Below, piece by piece: positions 1 to 9,700 of a DNA stretch of 59,471 nt. The notes below the pieces were generated by a model. It saw nothing but the letters and a program-made list of their open reading frames with translations. It searched no databases and had not been told where the DNA came from. A program made the translations under genes and the position numbers. Numbering within the stretch: the stretch's first letter is position 1; the number at the start of each line of letters is the position of its first letter. This stretch comes from CAKRJP01 sp963597615 (GTDB taxonomy: Bacteria > Bacillota > Clostridia > Lachnospirales > Lachnospiraceae): contig CAVBQS010000044.1 in assembly GCA_963597615.1 (NCBI GenBank), positions 1-59,471 on the forward strand, in the 5' to 3' direction.

Positions 1-55
1 TGCCTGTTGTATAGAAAAATGTATGAACCAATAAAAAAACATTTTCCCATTAAAT

Positions 56-91
56 AAGAGGAGTCGCCGGTTTCTACCGACGGCTCCTCTT
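56..91 (-). terminator. Terminator of enolase gene
   Basis: A 15-bp stem (56-70 with 77-91, two mismatched pairs) with a 6-nt loop lies about 35 bp past the enolase stop. The downstream minus-strand side is only moderately U-rich (UUAUUUAAU), so termination may be imperfect. Confidence 0.7.
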
Positions 92-127
92 TATGTCCAT
101 CTGTTTAATTTAAACTTCTAAAAACTC

Positions 128-1423
128 TTAAACGTTAAAAGCTTTGATTCCAGGATATACAGCTGCACTTCCCAGTTCTTCTTCAATACGAAGCAACTGG
201 TTGTACTTAGCTACACGCTCTGAACGGCTTGGTGCTCCTGTCTTAATCTGGCAAGTGTTAAGAGCTACAGCCAGGTCTGCAATTGTAGTATCTGCAGTCT
301 CTCCTGAACGGTGAGAAGAAACCGCTGTATAACCTGCCTTGTGGGCCATCTTAATGGCTTCTAAGGTCTCTGACACAGAACCAATCTGATTTAACTTAAT
401 AAGGATAGCATTTCCTGCCCCCATCTCAATACCCTTAGCAAGTCTCTCAGTATTGGTTACAAAAAGGTCATCTCCTACCAACTGAACCTTATCTCCTAAA
501 CAGTCAGTAAGCTTCTTCCATCCTTCCCAGTCTTCCTCGTCAAGACCATCTTCAATGGAAATAATTGGATACTTCTCTACTAGGGCTGCCCAGTGCTCAA
601 TAAGCTCTTCTGCAGTATACTCTGTTCCAGCCTTTGGAAGCTTATAGTATCCTTTGCCTTTTTCGCTCTTCCACTCAGAAGAAGCAGCATCCATAGCAAT
701 CTTGAAATCTTTTCCTGGCTCATATCCAGCCTTCTTAACAGCCTCTAAAATTGTCTCAATGGCTTCCTCATCGGATTTTAATGCCGGAGCGAATCCGCCT
801 TCATCACCAACAGAAGTAGCAAGGCCTCTTTCTTTTAAAATAGATGCCAATGCATGGAAGACCTCTGCACACCATCTTAAGCACTCCTTAAAAGAAGGTG
901 CTCCTACTGGCATGATCATAAACTCCTGTACATCTAATCCAGAAGATAAGGCATGGCAACCTCCATTTACAATATTCATCATAGGAACCGGAAGTCTGTT
1001 TCCATTAACCCCACCTAAGAAACGATAGAGAGGAAGTTCCAATGCCGTAGCTGCTGCTCTGCAGCTTGCAATAGAAACTGCAAGAATTGCATTTGCTCCT
1101 AATTTAGACTTATCTTTTGTTCCGTCTGCTTCGATCATAGCCTTATCTACCGCATAGATGTCAGAAACATCAATGCCTACAAGGGCGTCATTGATCACCG
1201 TATTAATATTCTCAACAGCCTTAGTAACACCTTTTCCTAAATATCTGGACTTGTCCCCATCTCTTAATTCCAGAGCTTCAAATTCACCTGTGGAAGCTCC
1301 ACTTGGGGCTGTTCCTCTTCCAACAGTTCCATCTGCCAAATAAACTTCAGCTTCTACCGTTGGATTTCCTCTGGAATCCAAAATTTCTCTTCCGATTACT
1401 TTTTCAATCTGTAAATAATCCAT
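128..1423 (-). CDS. eno: Enolase (phosphopyruvate hydratase)
   Basis: Glycolytic enzyme that interconverts 2-phosphoglycerate and phosphoenolpyruvate in the cytosol, Mg2+ dependent. The 431-residue length is normal for the family. Visible hallmarks are the N-terminal SGASTGEFEALELRD loop, GDEGGFAPAL, the metal-ligand regions SIEDGLDEEDWEGW and GDDLFVTN, and the signature LIKLNQIGSVSET followed by SHRSGETADT. The usual NGGxHADNNxDxQEF loop reads NGGCHALSSGLDVQEF, so the residues after the His differ from the E. coli form while His and QEF are kept. Start ATG at 1423 follows AAGGAGA. It is a single-gene unit with its own promoter and a palindrome at the expected transcript start. Divergent from cstA. 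Confidence 0.98.
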   Translation of the reverse strand: MDYLQIEKVIGREILDSRGNPTVEAEVYLADGTVGRGTAPSGASTGEFEALELRDGDKSRYLGKGVTKAVENINTVINDALVGIDVSDIYAVDKAMIEADGTKDKSKLGANAILAVSIASCRAAATALELPLYRFLGGVNGNRLPVPMMNIVNGGCHALSSGLDVQEFMIMPVGAPSFKECLRWCAEVFHALASILKERGLATSVGDEGGFAPALKSDEEAIETILEAVKKAGYEPGKDFKIAMDAASSEWKSEKGKGYYKLPKAGTEYTAEELIEHWAALVEKYPIISIEDGLDEEDWEGWKKLTDCLGDKVQLVGDDLFVTNTERLAKGIEMGAGNAILIKLNQIGSVSETLEAIKMAHKAGYTAVSSHRSGETADTTIADLAVALNTCQIKTGAPSRSERVAKYNQLLRIEEELGSAAVYPGIKAFNV

Positions 1424-1460
1424 AAAAATCTCCTTTACCTGTATTGCCTAATAGCCTGCT

Positions 1461-1480
1461 GTGTTAGACATTTCTAACAC
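1461..1480. promoter_or_regulatory. Perfect palindrome at the expected start of the eno transcript
   Basis: GTGTTAGA-CATT-TCTAACAC is a perfect 8-bp inverted repeat. It begins just downstream of the eno -10 box, so it could be a repressor operator or a 5' mRNA stabilising hairpin. The cognate factor is unknown. Confidence 0.55.
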
Positions 1481-1487
1481 ACTCGTT

Positions 1488-1516
1488 AGTTTATCCTAAG
1501 TCTGTATTTTTTTCAA
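1488..1516 (-). promoter_or_regulatory. Sigma-A-type promoter of eno
   Basis: On the minus strand TTGAAA (1511-1516) and TAAACT (1488-1493) are separated by 17 bp. Transcription would start near 1481, giving a leader of about 58 nt. Confidence 0.65.
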
Positions 1517-1628
1517 GACAATTTTATATAATTTTCAATTCAAAGTAGGTTCTTTCTGCATTTATTTATAAAGAATTTTCATTTTGCTAATCTTTTGTTA
1601 AGGAAACGTTAAGATTTCTCCCCTCAGA

Positions 1629-1657
1629 TTGTTTTTTCATATATACAATTTTATAAT
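1629..1657 (+). promoter_or_regulatory. Promoter of the cstA-like operon
   Basis: TTGTTT (1629-1634) and a perfect TATAAT (1652-1657) are separated by 17 bp. Just upstream, TTAAGG and TTAAGA repeat with 11-bp spacing (1598, 1609) around AAACGTT, a weak cre-like or regulator site. Confidence 0.7.
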
Positions 1658-1704
1658 TACTCTATGTAAAACAAAGCTATACAAAAGGCTTAGGAGGTGT
1701 TTTT

Positions 1705-3150
1705 ATGATTAGCTTTTTAGTATGTTTAGTGTTACTTATTGGCGGGTATTTTACCTATGGAAAATTGGTAGAAAATACCTTTGCACCAGATGACCGGGAA
1801 ACTCCTGCTGTTCGGATTAACGACGGTGTGGATTACGTTGTTATGCCCCAGTGGAAACTCTTCCTGGTACAGCTTCTTAACATTGCCGGACTTGGCCCAA
1901 TCTTCGGTGCCATGCAGGGTGCTTTGTGGGGACCTGTCGTATTCCTTTGGATTACCTTCGGTACAATTTTCGCAGGTGGTGTACATGATTATTTTTCAGG
2001 TATGCTTTCTATTCGAAATGATGGGGCATCTATCTCAGAGGTCTGCGGAATCTACCTTGGAAATGCCATGAAGAATGTAATGCGTGTCTTCAGTGTTGTC
2101 CTTCTGGTTATGGTAGGTACTGTATTTGCTGTAGGACCTGCAGGACTTATAGTAACCTTATTAACCAACAGCGGTGTAACAGGAGCCATTACTAGTACAG
2201 AACTTTGGCTTTGGATTATTTTGGCTTACTACTTCATCGCTACCTTCCTTTCCATCGATGCCATTATCGGACGTATTTACCCAATCTTTGGTGTCTGCCT
2301 GATTATTATGGCTGTTGGAGTTATCATTGGAATCTTTACAAATTCTGCATATACCATTCCAGAGATTTGGTCACACTTTGGTAATATGCATCCAGACGGA
2401 AAACCAATTTGGGCCTTTATGTTTATAACAGTAGCCTGCGGTGCTATTTCCGGATTCCACTCTACCCAGTCTCCTTTGATGGCTCGTTGTATGAAGTCTG
2501 AGAAACAAGGACACTTCGTATTCTACGGTGCCATGGTAGCTGAAGGTGTCATCGCCTTAATCTGGGCTGCAGCAGGATGCTCTATTTACGAAGTAACTGG
2601 TGGATTAAACACAGGACTTAGCGCAATTCTTGCAAATGGTCAGTCCGCTGCCATCTACGATGTCTGTGTAAAGACTATGGGAACTGCAGGTGTTGCCCTT
2701 GCCATGATCGGTGTAGTTGCTTGTCCAATTACTTCCGGTGATACCGCTTTCCGTAGCGCAAGACTAGTAATTGCAGACTGGTTTAAGATCGACCAGAATG
2801 ATATGAAGAAACGTCTGGTATTATGTGTTCCACTTCTTGGTGTTGGTGCCTTTGTTGGACACTTGGATTACACCATCGTATGGAGATATTTCAGCTGGAC
2901 CAACCAGACCTTAGCCATGATCGTTCTTTGGACAGCTAGCATGTACCTGTTCCGTAACAAGAAGAATTACTGGATCACAGCGGTACCTGCAACCTTCATG
3001 AGCGCAGTATCTATGACCTACTTCTTCAGTGCCGATGAGTGTCTGCACCTGTCAACAACAGTTGCATATCCAATCGGTGTTATTTTAGCAGCTTGCTTCC
3101 TTGGTCTATTTATTCATGCTACCAAGAAACCAGCTCCAGTAGAAGGTTAG
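1705..3150 (+). CDS. cstA: CstA-family carbon starvation / peptide or pyruvate transporter
   Basis: Polytopic membrane protein of the CstA family, whose members take up peptides or pyruvate, often under carbon limitation. At 481 residues it is the short Firmicutes form (E. coli CstA is about 700). Family features are the N-terminal helix ending in YGKLVE, the DGVDYVVMP segment, IAGLGPIFGAMQGALWGP, SGFHSTQSPLMARC and the C-terminal region with a cluster of helices. About 12 membrane segments are apparent. Start ATG at 1705 follows AGGAGG with 7-nt spacing. The next gene starts 4 bp after its stop and is probably translated by coupling. Substrate cannot be told from sequence. Confidence 0.9.
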   Translation: MISFLVCLVLLIGGYFTYGKLVENTFAPDDRETPAVRINDGVDYVVMPQWKLFLVQLLNIAGLGPIFGAMQGALWGPVVFLWITFGTIFAGGVHDYFSGMLSIRNDGASISEVCGIYLGNAMKNVMRVFSVVLLVMVGTVFAVGPAGLIVTLLTNSGVTGAITSTELWLWIILAYYFIATFLSIDAIIGRIYPIFGVCLIIMAVGVIIGIFTNSAYTIPEIWSHFGNMHPDGKPIWAFMFITVACGAISGFHSTQSPLMARCMKSEKQGHFVFYGAMVAEGVIALIWAAAGCSIYEVTGGLNTGLSAILANGQSAAIYDVCVKTMGTAGVALAMIGVVACPITSGDTAFRSARLVIADWFKIDQNDMKKRLVLCVPLLGVGAFVGHLDYTIVWRYFSWTNQTLAMIVLWTASMYLFRNKKNYWITAVPATFMSAVSMTYFFSADECLHLSTTVAYPIGVILAACFLGLFIHATKKPAPVEG

Positions 3151-3154
3151 TATT

Positions 3155-4168
3155 ATGTTTTTTAAACCCTTTCAATTAGGAAAAGAAGCCTTAACAGGCC
3201 AGGAATTACAAGAAGATAAAAAGAATTGTGAAAAAATCGGCCCCTGCGGTATTGGCAAGAAAGCTCTTTATCTAAATAGCTTTTATATTGACCGAATGTA
3301 TTATATCCCTATAAGTTCTATTACAAGAATTTTCAAGCGGGTAGCTATGAGTAAGGGTGGCTTTACCGGAAAAGGTTTATTTGGCTCTATTCCTTACCTA
3401 GTAGTAGAATATGACGGAGGGCAACAATTTAAGCAATGCACCTTTAAACACGAGGAGGATGTAGATCGTATCCTTGCTCACATAGAAAAGAATTTTCCAG
3501 AAATTCCAACTATGAGTATTGCTGCTGCAAGAAAATTAAAGGAGAAGGAATCATGGCTAGCTAGGAAGGCTAAGAACCAAAATCCTTCTCCAGAGGCTCT
3601 CCACACCTTGGAAGTTTTAGAAGCGGCCCAGGGTTACTTAAAGGAAAGCCCAGATCTTTATCTTGATTTAAGTCAGGCAGCAAAGAAAAAACGGGTAAAT
3701 GAAAGAAGTAACCCAACCTACAAATGGGTGGCCCTGGCCATTGTGATTTTTGGCTTTGCAGCCTTAATCTATGGTATATATACCCTTATAAGCCACGGAA
3801 GTTTTGGTCTTTATTTCTTACTCTTTGGTTTGGCAGCTATCTTCTTGTTCTCAGGAGCAAATGTACTGCCTACAGCAAAGAATAATAAGCGCCACATTGA
3901 AAAACAGCTGGAAGCTTCTATTAAAGCTATGGAAGGCTATATTGAAGCTTATCCAGACTTTCCGGTTCCAGCCTATTATGCCCATCCTGTGGTATTAAAA
4001 CGGATGGAAGAGATTATTAAAAGCAACCGGGCAAATAACGTTTCACAGGCTTTAAATCTTCTAAAAAAGGATTTAAAATCCCTAAATTCTTCTGTAGTTG
4101 TGGAACAAGAAGAATATGATGAAATCATGGCTATTAAGCCTATGTTCCTGGTTATGGATTACCAATAA
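3155..4168 (+). CDS. Hypothetical membrane protein with two helices, coupled to cstA
   Basis: I do not recognise this 337-residue protein. Residues about 35-110 look like a compact beta-rich domain, possibly PH-like (a guess from the alternating pattern around YIPISSITRIF and the glycine-rich turn). There are two membrane helices at about 190-212 and 217-238, then a charged helical C-terminal domain. No signal peptide is seen. Its ribosome site (AGAAGG) overlaps the stop codon of cstA and the ATG lies 4 bp beyond, so the two are co-transcribed and probably coupled. This suggests an accessory or regulatory role for the CstA-like transporter, which is inference only. Confidence 0.8.
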   Translation: MFFKPFQLGKEALTGQELQEDKKNCEKIGPCGIGKKALYLNSFYIDRMYYIPISSITRIFKRVAMSKGGFTGKGLFGSIPYLVVEYDGGQQFKQCTFKHEEDVDRILAHIEKNFPEIPTMSIAAARKLKEKESWLARKAKNQNPSPEALHTLEVLEAAQGYLKESPDLYLDLSQAAKKKRVNERSNPTYKWVALAIVIFGFAALIYGIYTLISHGSFGLYFLLFGLAAIFLFSGANVLPTAKNNKRHIEKQLEASIKAMEGYIEAYPDFPVPAYYAHPVVLKRMEEIIKSNRANNVSQALNLLKKDLKSLNSSVVVEQEEYDEIMAIKPMFLVMDYQ

Positions 4169-4179
4169 AAAAAACAAGA

Positions 4180-4215
4180 AAAAAGGCAACCAAAACTTTC
4201 TTGGCTGCCTTTTTT
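4180..4215. terminator. Bidirectional terminator between convergent units
   Basis: AAAAAGGCAACCAA pairs with TTGGCTGCCTTTTT across a short loop, with A and U runs on both sides. It serves the cstA unit on the plus strand and the P-type ATPase on the minus strand. Confidence 0.85.
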
Positions 4216-4244
4216 ATCTAAGAATCACACTTAACTTATTACCC

Positions 4245-6719
4245 TTAAAATGTGCTTCTATTTCTACTTATTTTCTTATTTTCCCGGTCTATTTTATTTT
4301 GCCTTAACTTATACATCCCAGCTTGAATTTTCACATTCCAGAGGGTCAGATACCGAAGTACAGTTGCAGTTGCTACGGAAAATACTACAAATAACATAAT
4401 GCACTGTTTGGACATCCCTGTAATGGCAAAAAGTTGAGGAATTACTATACAGCAAGCTAGACACCCCAGTAAGCAAAAGCCCCATACGGATCCTCTGAAA
4501 ATATTAATAGGACTACAGACATTATAGAGAATGATGAATCCTACAATCAAAAGCAACATGGTACAGGCTGTGGAAATACTAACAGAATCCACTCCAAACT
4601 CTGCACCAAACACTGCCAAAGCAGCCACCATAATTACATCAGTAAGACCTGCCGGCCAAGCTTTTAAGAAGACATTTGCCAAGAAGTTGCCTTCAATACG
4701 GTCTTTGTTAGGCTGGAAGGCTAAGAGGAATCCCGGAACCCCTATGGTAAACATACTGATGAGAGATACCTGTGAAGGCTCTAAAGGATAGCTCATACCC
4801 CACAAAACCGAGAAAAGGGACAGCAAGAAAGAAAAGATATTCTTTACCAGGAAAAGGCTGGCAGATCTTTGAATGTTATTTACTACCCGCCTTCCTTCCA
4901 TTACCACAGAAGGCATCTTTGAAAAATCCGACTCCAAAAGCACTACTTGGGCTGCCTGTACTGCCGCATCACTTCCGGAAGCCATGGCCACGCTGCAATC
5001 TGCATCCTTAAGAGCCAATACATCATTGACACCATCTCCTGTCATGGCTACGGTTCTTCCCTGCCGCTTTAAAGCTCTCACAAACTGTCGCTTTTGGTCT
5101 GGAGTCACCCGACCAAAGACCACGTATTTTTTCACTGCTTCTGCAATATCTTCTTCTGTCTTAAGAGTCGCTGCATCTACATATTTATCTGCCCCCTGAA
5201 TTCCGGCTTCCTTAGCTACCTCTGATACCGTCACAGGATTATCTCCGGAAATAACCTTAATTTCCACTCCCTGGTCTGCAAAATAGGAAAAGGTTTCCGG
5301 GGCTTCTTTTCTTACTGGATTAGCCAAAAGAACATATGCAAGAGGAGTTACTTTTTCCGTCAAAGCCTTTCCCGAAAGCTCTCCCTCGTAATCTCCAAAG
5401 ACCAGGACACGGTAGCCTTTGGAAGCATATTTTTCAATGGATTTGGCATATTTTTCATAGTCATCTCTAAGGACAAATTCCGGCGCCCCAAGAACTTGCA
5501 CCCGGTCCTCATAAGTCACACCACTGTATTTTAATGCAGAGGTAAAAGGGGATGTAGATACCGGCTTCCAGCCATTTCCCTCTTTAAAGAATTTCTTTAA
5601 AGCTAGCATGGTAATATTGTCATCTCCCATGGCCCCTGCATAATCTCCCAGCATTTTTTTTAGAGAAGGCATTTCCCCTTTCTTATAATTTCTTGTGGCT
5701 ACCAGCTTCTTCACCTGCATGGTATTTTCTGTAATAGTTCCTGTCTTATCCACACAAAGCACATCTACCCTGGCCAAGGTTTCTATACTCTTCATATCAT
5801 GTAGAAGTACTTTTTGCTTGGCCAATCGCATGGAACTTACCGCCAAGGCTACGCTGGCCAAGAGGTAAAGTCCCTCAGGAATCATACCAAGAACTGCAGC
5901 TACCATGGAAACAATGCTGGCTTTAAAACTTTCATCCAAGAAGATAAAGCTTTGGATAAATAAAGCCAGGCCAATGGGAATCAAACAAAATCCCACCAGT
6001 TTTACCAAACGGTCCAGGGACCGAATCATCTCTGACTGTTCTCCCTGTTGGCTAGCCTTTGCCTCCAAGGTAAGTTTGGAAATATAGGCATCTGCTCCCA
6101 CTGCTGTAAGTCTTGCATAGCACTCTCCTGCTGCCACGAAGCTTCCAGACATTAAGGTATCTCCCTTAGACTTTTCAATTTCATCAGACTCACCTGTTAA
6201 GAGCGATTCATTGACCTTGGCAGAACCATAAATCACCTCTGCATCTGCACAGATCTGATTTCCTGCTTTAAATATCACTACATCATCTAAGACCAGACTC
6301 TCAGAATCCACCTGCTGTTTCTTGCCATTCCGCACCACCATGGCCTTTGGCGCATTTAACATAGTAAGATTTCCCAAGATTTTCTTAGCCCGAAGTTCCT
6401 GGACAATACCAATCAGAGAGTTAAATATAATAACAGGCAAAAAGGTAAGATTACGAAAGGACCCTACAATCGTAAGGAGAATTGCCAAGACCAGAAAAAT
6501 AAGGTTAAAGTAAGTAAATACATTTTCTCTTACAATCTCCTCTGTAGTTTTTGCCGGCGGATCTACCGTAAGGTTAGACCAGCCATCTGCCTCATGTTCT
6601 CTAACCTGGTCTGTAGTTAAGCCTTTATCATATTCTGCTTTATATCGCGTGGTAGGATTCTTTTCAATTTCATATTCCTTTAAATCCTCCTCTTTTTTAT
6701 TACGCAATTTTTCTAGCAT
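4245..6719 (-). CDS. Cation-translocating P-type ATPase (P2-type, CtpE/MgtA-like)
   Basis: ATP-driven membrane cation pump of 824 residues. Visible are the actuator motif LLTGES (about 173-178), the PEGL motif of helix M4 (281-284), the phosphorylated Asp324 in DKTGTIT, and the hinge MTGDGVNDVLAL. The PEGL helix and lack of N-terminal metal-binding domains place it with P2-type Ca2+/Mn2+-type pumps such as CtpE and the streptococcal MgtA/YoaB group rather than copper or K+ pumps. The ion cannot be assigned from sequence. Start ATG at 6719 follows AGGAGG with 5-nt spacing. It lies 18 bp after the ABC transporter gene and is probably co-transcribed with it and lepB. Confidence 0.92.
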   Translation of the reverse strand: MLEKLRNKKEEDLKEYEIEKNPTTRYKAEYDKGLTTDQVREHEADGWSNLTVDPPAKTTEEIVRENVFTYFNLIFLVLAILLTIVGSFRNLTFLPVIIFNSLIGIVQELRAKKILGNLTMLNAPKAMVVRNGKKQQVDSESLVLDDVVIFKAGNQICADAEVIYGSAKVNESLLTGESDEIEKSKGDTLMSGSFVAAGECYARLTAVGADAYISKLTLEAKASQQGEQSEMIRSLDRLVKLVGFCLIPIGLALFIQSFIFLDESFKASIVSMVAAVLGMIPEGLYLLASVALAVSSMRLAKQKVLLHDMKSIETLARVDVLCVDKTGTITENTMQVKKLVATRNYKKGEMPSLKKMLGDYAGAMGDDNITMLALKKFFKEGNGWKPVSTSPFTSALKYSGVTYEDRVQVLGAPEFVLRDDYEKYAKSIEKYASKGYRVLVFGDYEGELSGKALTEKVTPLAYVLLANPVRKEAPETFSYFADQGVEIKVISGDNPVTVSEVAKEAGIQGADKYVDAATLKTEEDIAEAVKKYVVFGRVTPDQKRQFVRALKRQGRTVAMTGDGVNDVLALKDADCSVAMASGSDAAVQAAQVVLLESDFSKMPSVVMEGRRVVNNIQRSASLFLVKNIFSFLLSLFSVLWGMSYPLEPSQVSLISMFTIGVPGFLLAFQPNKDRIEGNFLANVFLKAWPAGLTDVIMVAALAVFGAEFGVDSVSISTACTMLLLIVGFIILYNVCSPINIFRGSVWGFCLLGCLACCIVIPQLFAITGMSKQCIMLFVVFSVATATVLRYLTLWNVKIQAGMYKLRQNKIDRENKKISRNRSTF

Positions 6720-6737
6720 GCTTTCCTCCTAATTTAT

Positions 6738-9700
6738 TTACTCTGTGCGAAGTGCCGTTACCGGATCGCTTTTCGCTGCTTTTCTAGAGGGAATTAATCC
6801 TCCAAGCAAGGTAAGGCCCACACTTAATAAAATCAATACCAAAGCTGGCAATACCGGAAGCACGGCATTTACATCTGTATTTCCTGCCACATGGTGAATC
6901 ACCATATTTCCAGGAATCAAGATCAGTAAGGAAATGCCAATACCTAAGACTCCTGCCAAAAGACCAATAATAAAGGTTTCTGCATTAAAGACCTGGGATA
7001 CATTTCCCTTAGAAGCCCCGATAGCTCTTAGAATTCCAATCTCCTTTTTTCGCTCCAGCACACTGATATAAGTGATAACTCCAATCATAATAGAAGAAAC
7101 TACTAAGGAAATTGCCACAAATGCAATCAAGACATAGCTAATGGTATTAATGATATCTGTTACAGAAGTCATTAAAGTTCCCACTATATCCGTATAGGAA
7201 ATCACCTTATCCGACTCGCCGGCATCTTCCATTTTCTGGTTGTAGTCATCTAAAATCTCTACAATCTTTTCCTTATTTTCAAAGTCTTTTGGATAAATAT
7301 TAATGCCACTAGGCTCCGCAAAATCAGCATAGCCAAGATTTTTCAGATTATTGTCATAGGTAGACCCTGTATTAGCTGCCATGGAAGACATAAGCTCCTG
7401 AAGATCTTCCTCTGTCATATTAAACCGAAATGCACTGGTAAGGGCATTAGCATCGATAGAAAAGGCTCCTGCCATAGAATTCATCAACTGCTCCACATAA
7501 GAATTTATAGCATTCACAAGGCCTGCCTGAATGGTATCGGTATTTATCGCTCCTACAAGGCCACTACTCAGTCGATACTGTCCATCCTCCGATTGAAGGT
7601 AATTGGCAAAATTTTCTCCCATTTTTGAAAGATCAGCCAGTCCATTTTCCTCTACATAAGTCTGATAATTATCTACTAGCTCTCCTGCTATTGCCGTTAG
7701 TTCTTCATTAGAAATGGAAATCTCCGGCATAGTAAATACTTTATTTGCCCAGTCAGACATGATCTTCAGGGCCTCCTCTGTCTGAAGATATTCCTGCAAA
7801 CAAGAACTGTACTGGTCTGGTGTAACCTCTGGTTTATCTGCCATATAACCTAAAAAGCCTTCCATAACATTGGTTATTAGCTCCTGCATTTGTTCAGAAG
7901 TAATTGTGGTTCCTTCTGTATTTTTCATAAGGTCTCCGAAATGTTTTTGGATCATCTTTGTGGCAGATTCTGACTGAAGATAGGCATTAAAATCATTTTG
8001 CAAATTAGAATAATCTGCTTCTGGATGCTGGGCTGCATAGGCTTGATAACCTTCTGTAAGAGACGTTAAAAGATTCCCCATGCCCTCTACATTTACCAGA
8101 CTAGTGTCAAGGTTTAAAGCACTGGCAAGGTCTAAGCTAGCGCCATTTTCTCCGCCCCCTGCTGCCAAGGCATCTGTATCCATGGTAAATGCATTTGCCA
8201 AAGCGGCTTCATCTACCTTGAACAGAGAACTCATATCAAAGTCACTGTCTGTTTCCTCCCCGAATTCTTCTCCTGTAAATACATCAATTTTTGGATTTGC
8301 CATCTGCTGCTTTACAATCTCGCTATTTTTCGCTTCCTCTACAACGTGAGTCACTAAAGATGCCGGATAATTAATACCGCTGGTAAGGGAGGCCGCCTTA
8401 GCCCCTTCGGCCGGCTGGACAATTCCTACAATGGTTAAATCCTCTCCATCAGCAACTAATTTTTTCATATAGTCTGCATTGTCTGTCTTATCCTTCCAGA
8501 CCTTATATTGGCTATCATATTCATAATAATTGGTCGCATTTACCAATTTAAAGGTCTTTCCTAAAATATCATCATAGGTATAGGTTCCCATATCCTCAGG
8601 AGTGGTAATCTCTTCCTCATTGGCAAATTGTTTGATCATATCTGTAAGTTCCACCTGATCCCTAAGGCCTAAAGTATAGAGGAGGAAATCACTCATACTT
8701 CCATCGGAAGTTAAAACCAACACACATTCTTTATAGTTTTTTGGCCAGCGACCTGCCTTTACGTCATACTGATCTTTATACAAATTTTCATTCTCAGGCA
8801 TCTGGAAAAAAATGTTGGTACTCATCATAGAAGACATGAGACTGTTAGAACTGGAAGCTCCCAAACCAACAGAAGCAAAAGAACTGTCGGGATGCACCTG
8901 ATAAACCTTATCCTCATCCTGTCTGTAAATCTGTGGAGAAATACCATAGGAATATTCCACTGCATTGGCGTACTGGTCCACCTTGCAGTCTTCGCTGTCC
9001 AAATATTTCTTTAAAGACTTCAGGTCATTGGTATTCATGGTATCAAACATGTTGGTTACTACACTTGCAATTTTTACCTGGTCTTTCTTTCCTTCCTTAC
9101 TATCAGAATCCTTTTCACTAGCCGTGCTGCTAGAAACCATCATAGAAGTAAGGTCAAAACCTGTACTTTGAATCTGCAAAGGATATTCTGATAAGGTTTC
9201 TTCTTCTGTTTTTTGAATATAGTCATTGACTCCATTGGAAAGGGCCAAAATCAAGGCAATTCCTATAATACCAATAGATCCTGCAAAGGAAGTAAGAAGG
9301 GTTCTGGCCTTCTTGGTGCGAAGATTATTAAAACTAAGTCCTAGGGCTGTCAAAAATGACATGGAAGATTTCCCCATATTTTTATGTTGTGGGGTCCCAA
9401 TTTCATTTTCATTGACTACAAATTCATTGCTATCTGCCAGGATTTTTCCATCCTTTAAGGTTACGATCCTGGTAGCGTACTCCTGTGCTAATTCTGGATT
9501 ATGAGTTACCATTACTACCAAGCGGTCTTTGGCTACTTCCTTTAAAAGGTCCATAACCTGGATGCTGGTGTCGCTGTCTAAGGCTCCTGTAGGTTCATCC
9601 GCCAAAAGAATATCTGGATCATTTACCAAGGCTCTGGCAATAGCTACCCGCTGCATCTGTCCTCCGGACATTTGACTTGGCCGCTTATGAAGCTGCTGTC

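Noticed and set aside
1598..1614. cre site upstream of cstA (AGGAAACGTTAAGA)
   Set aside because: The core AAACGTT is suggestive but three positions of the 14-bp consensus fail, so I do not call it as a site.
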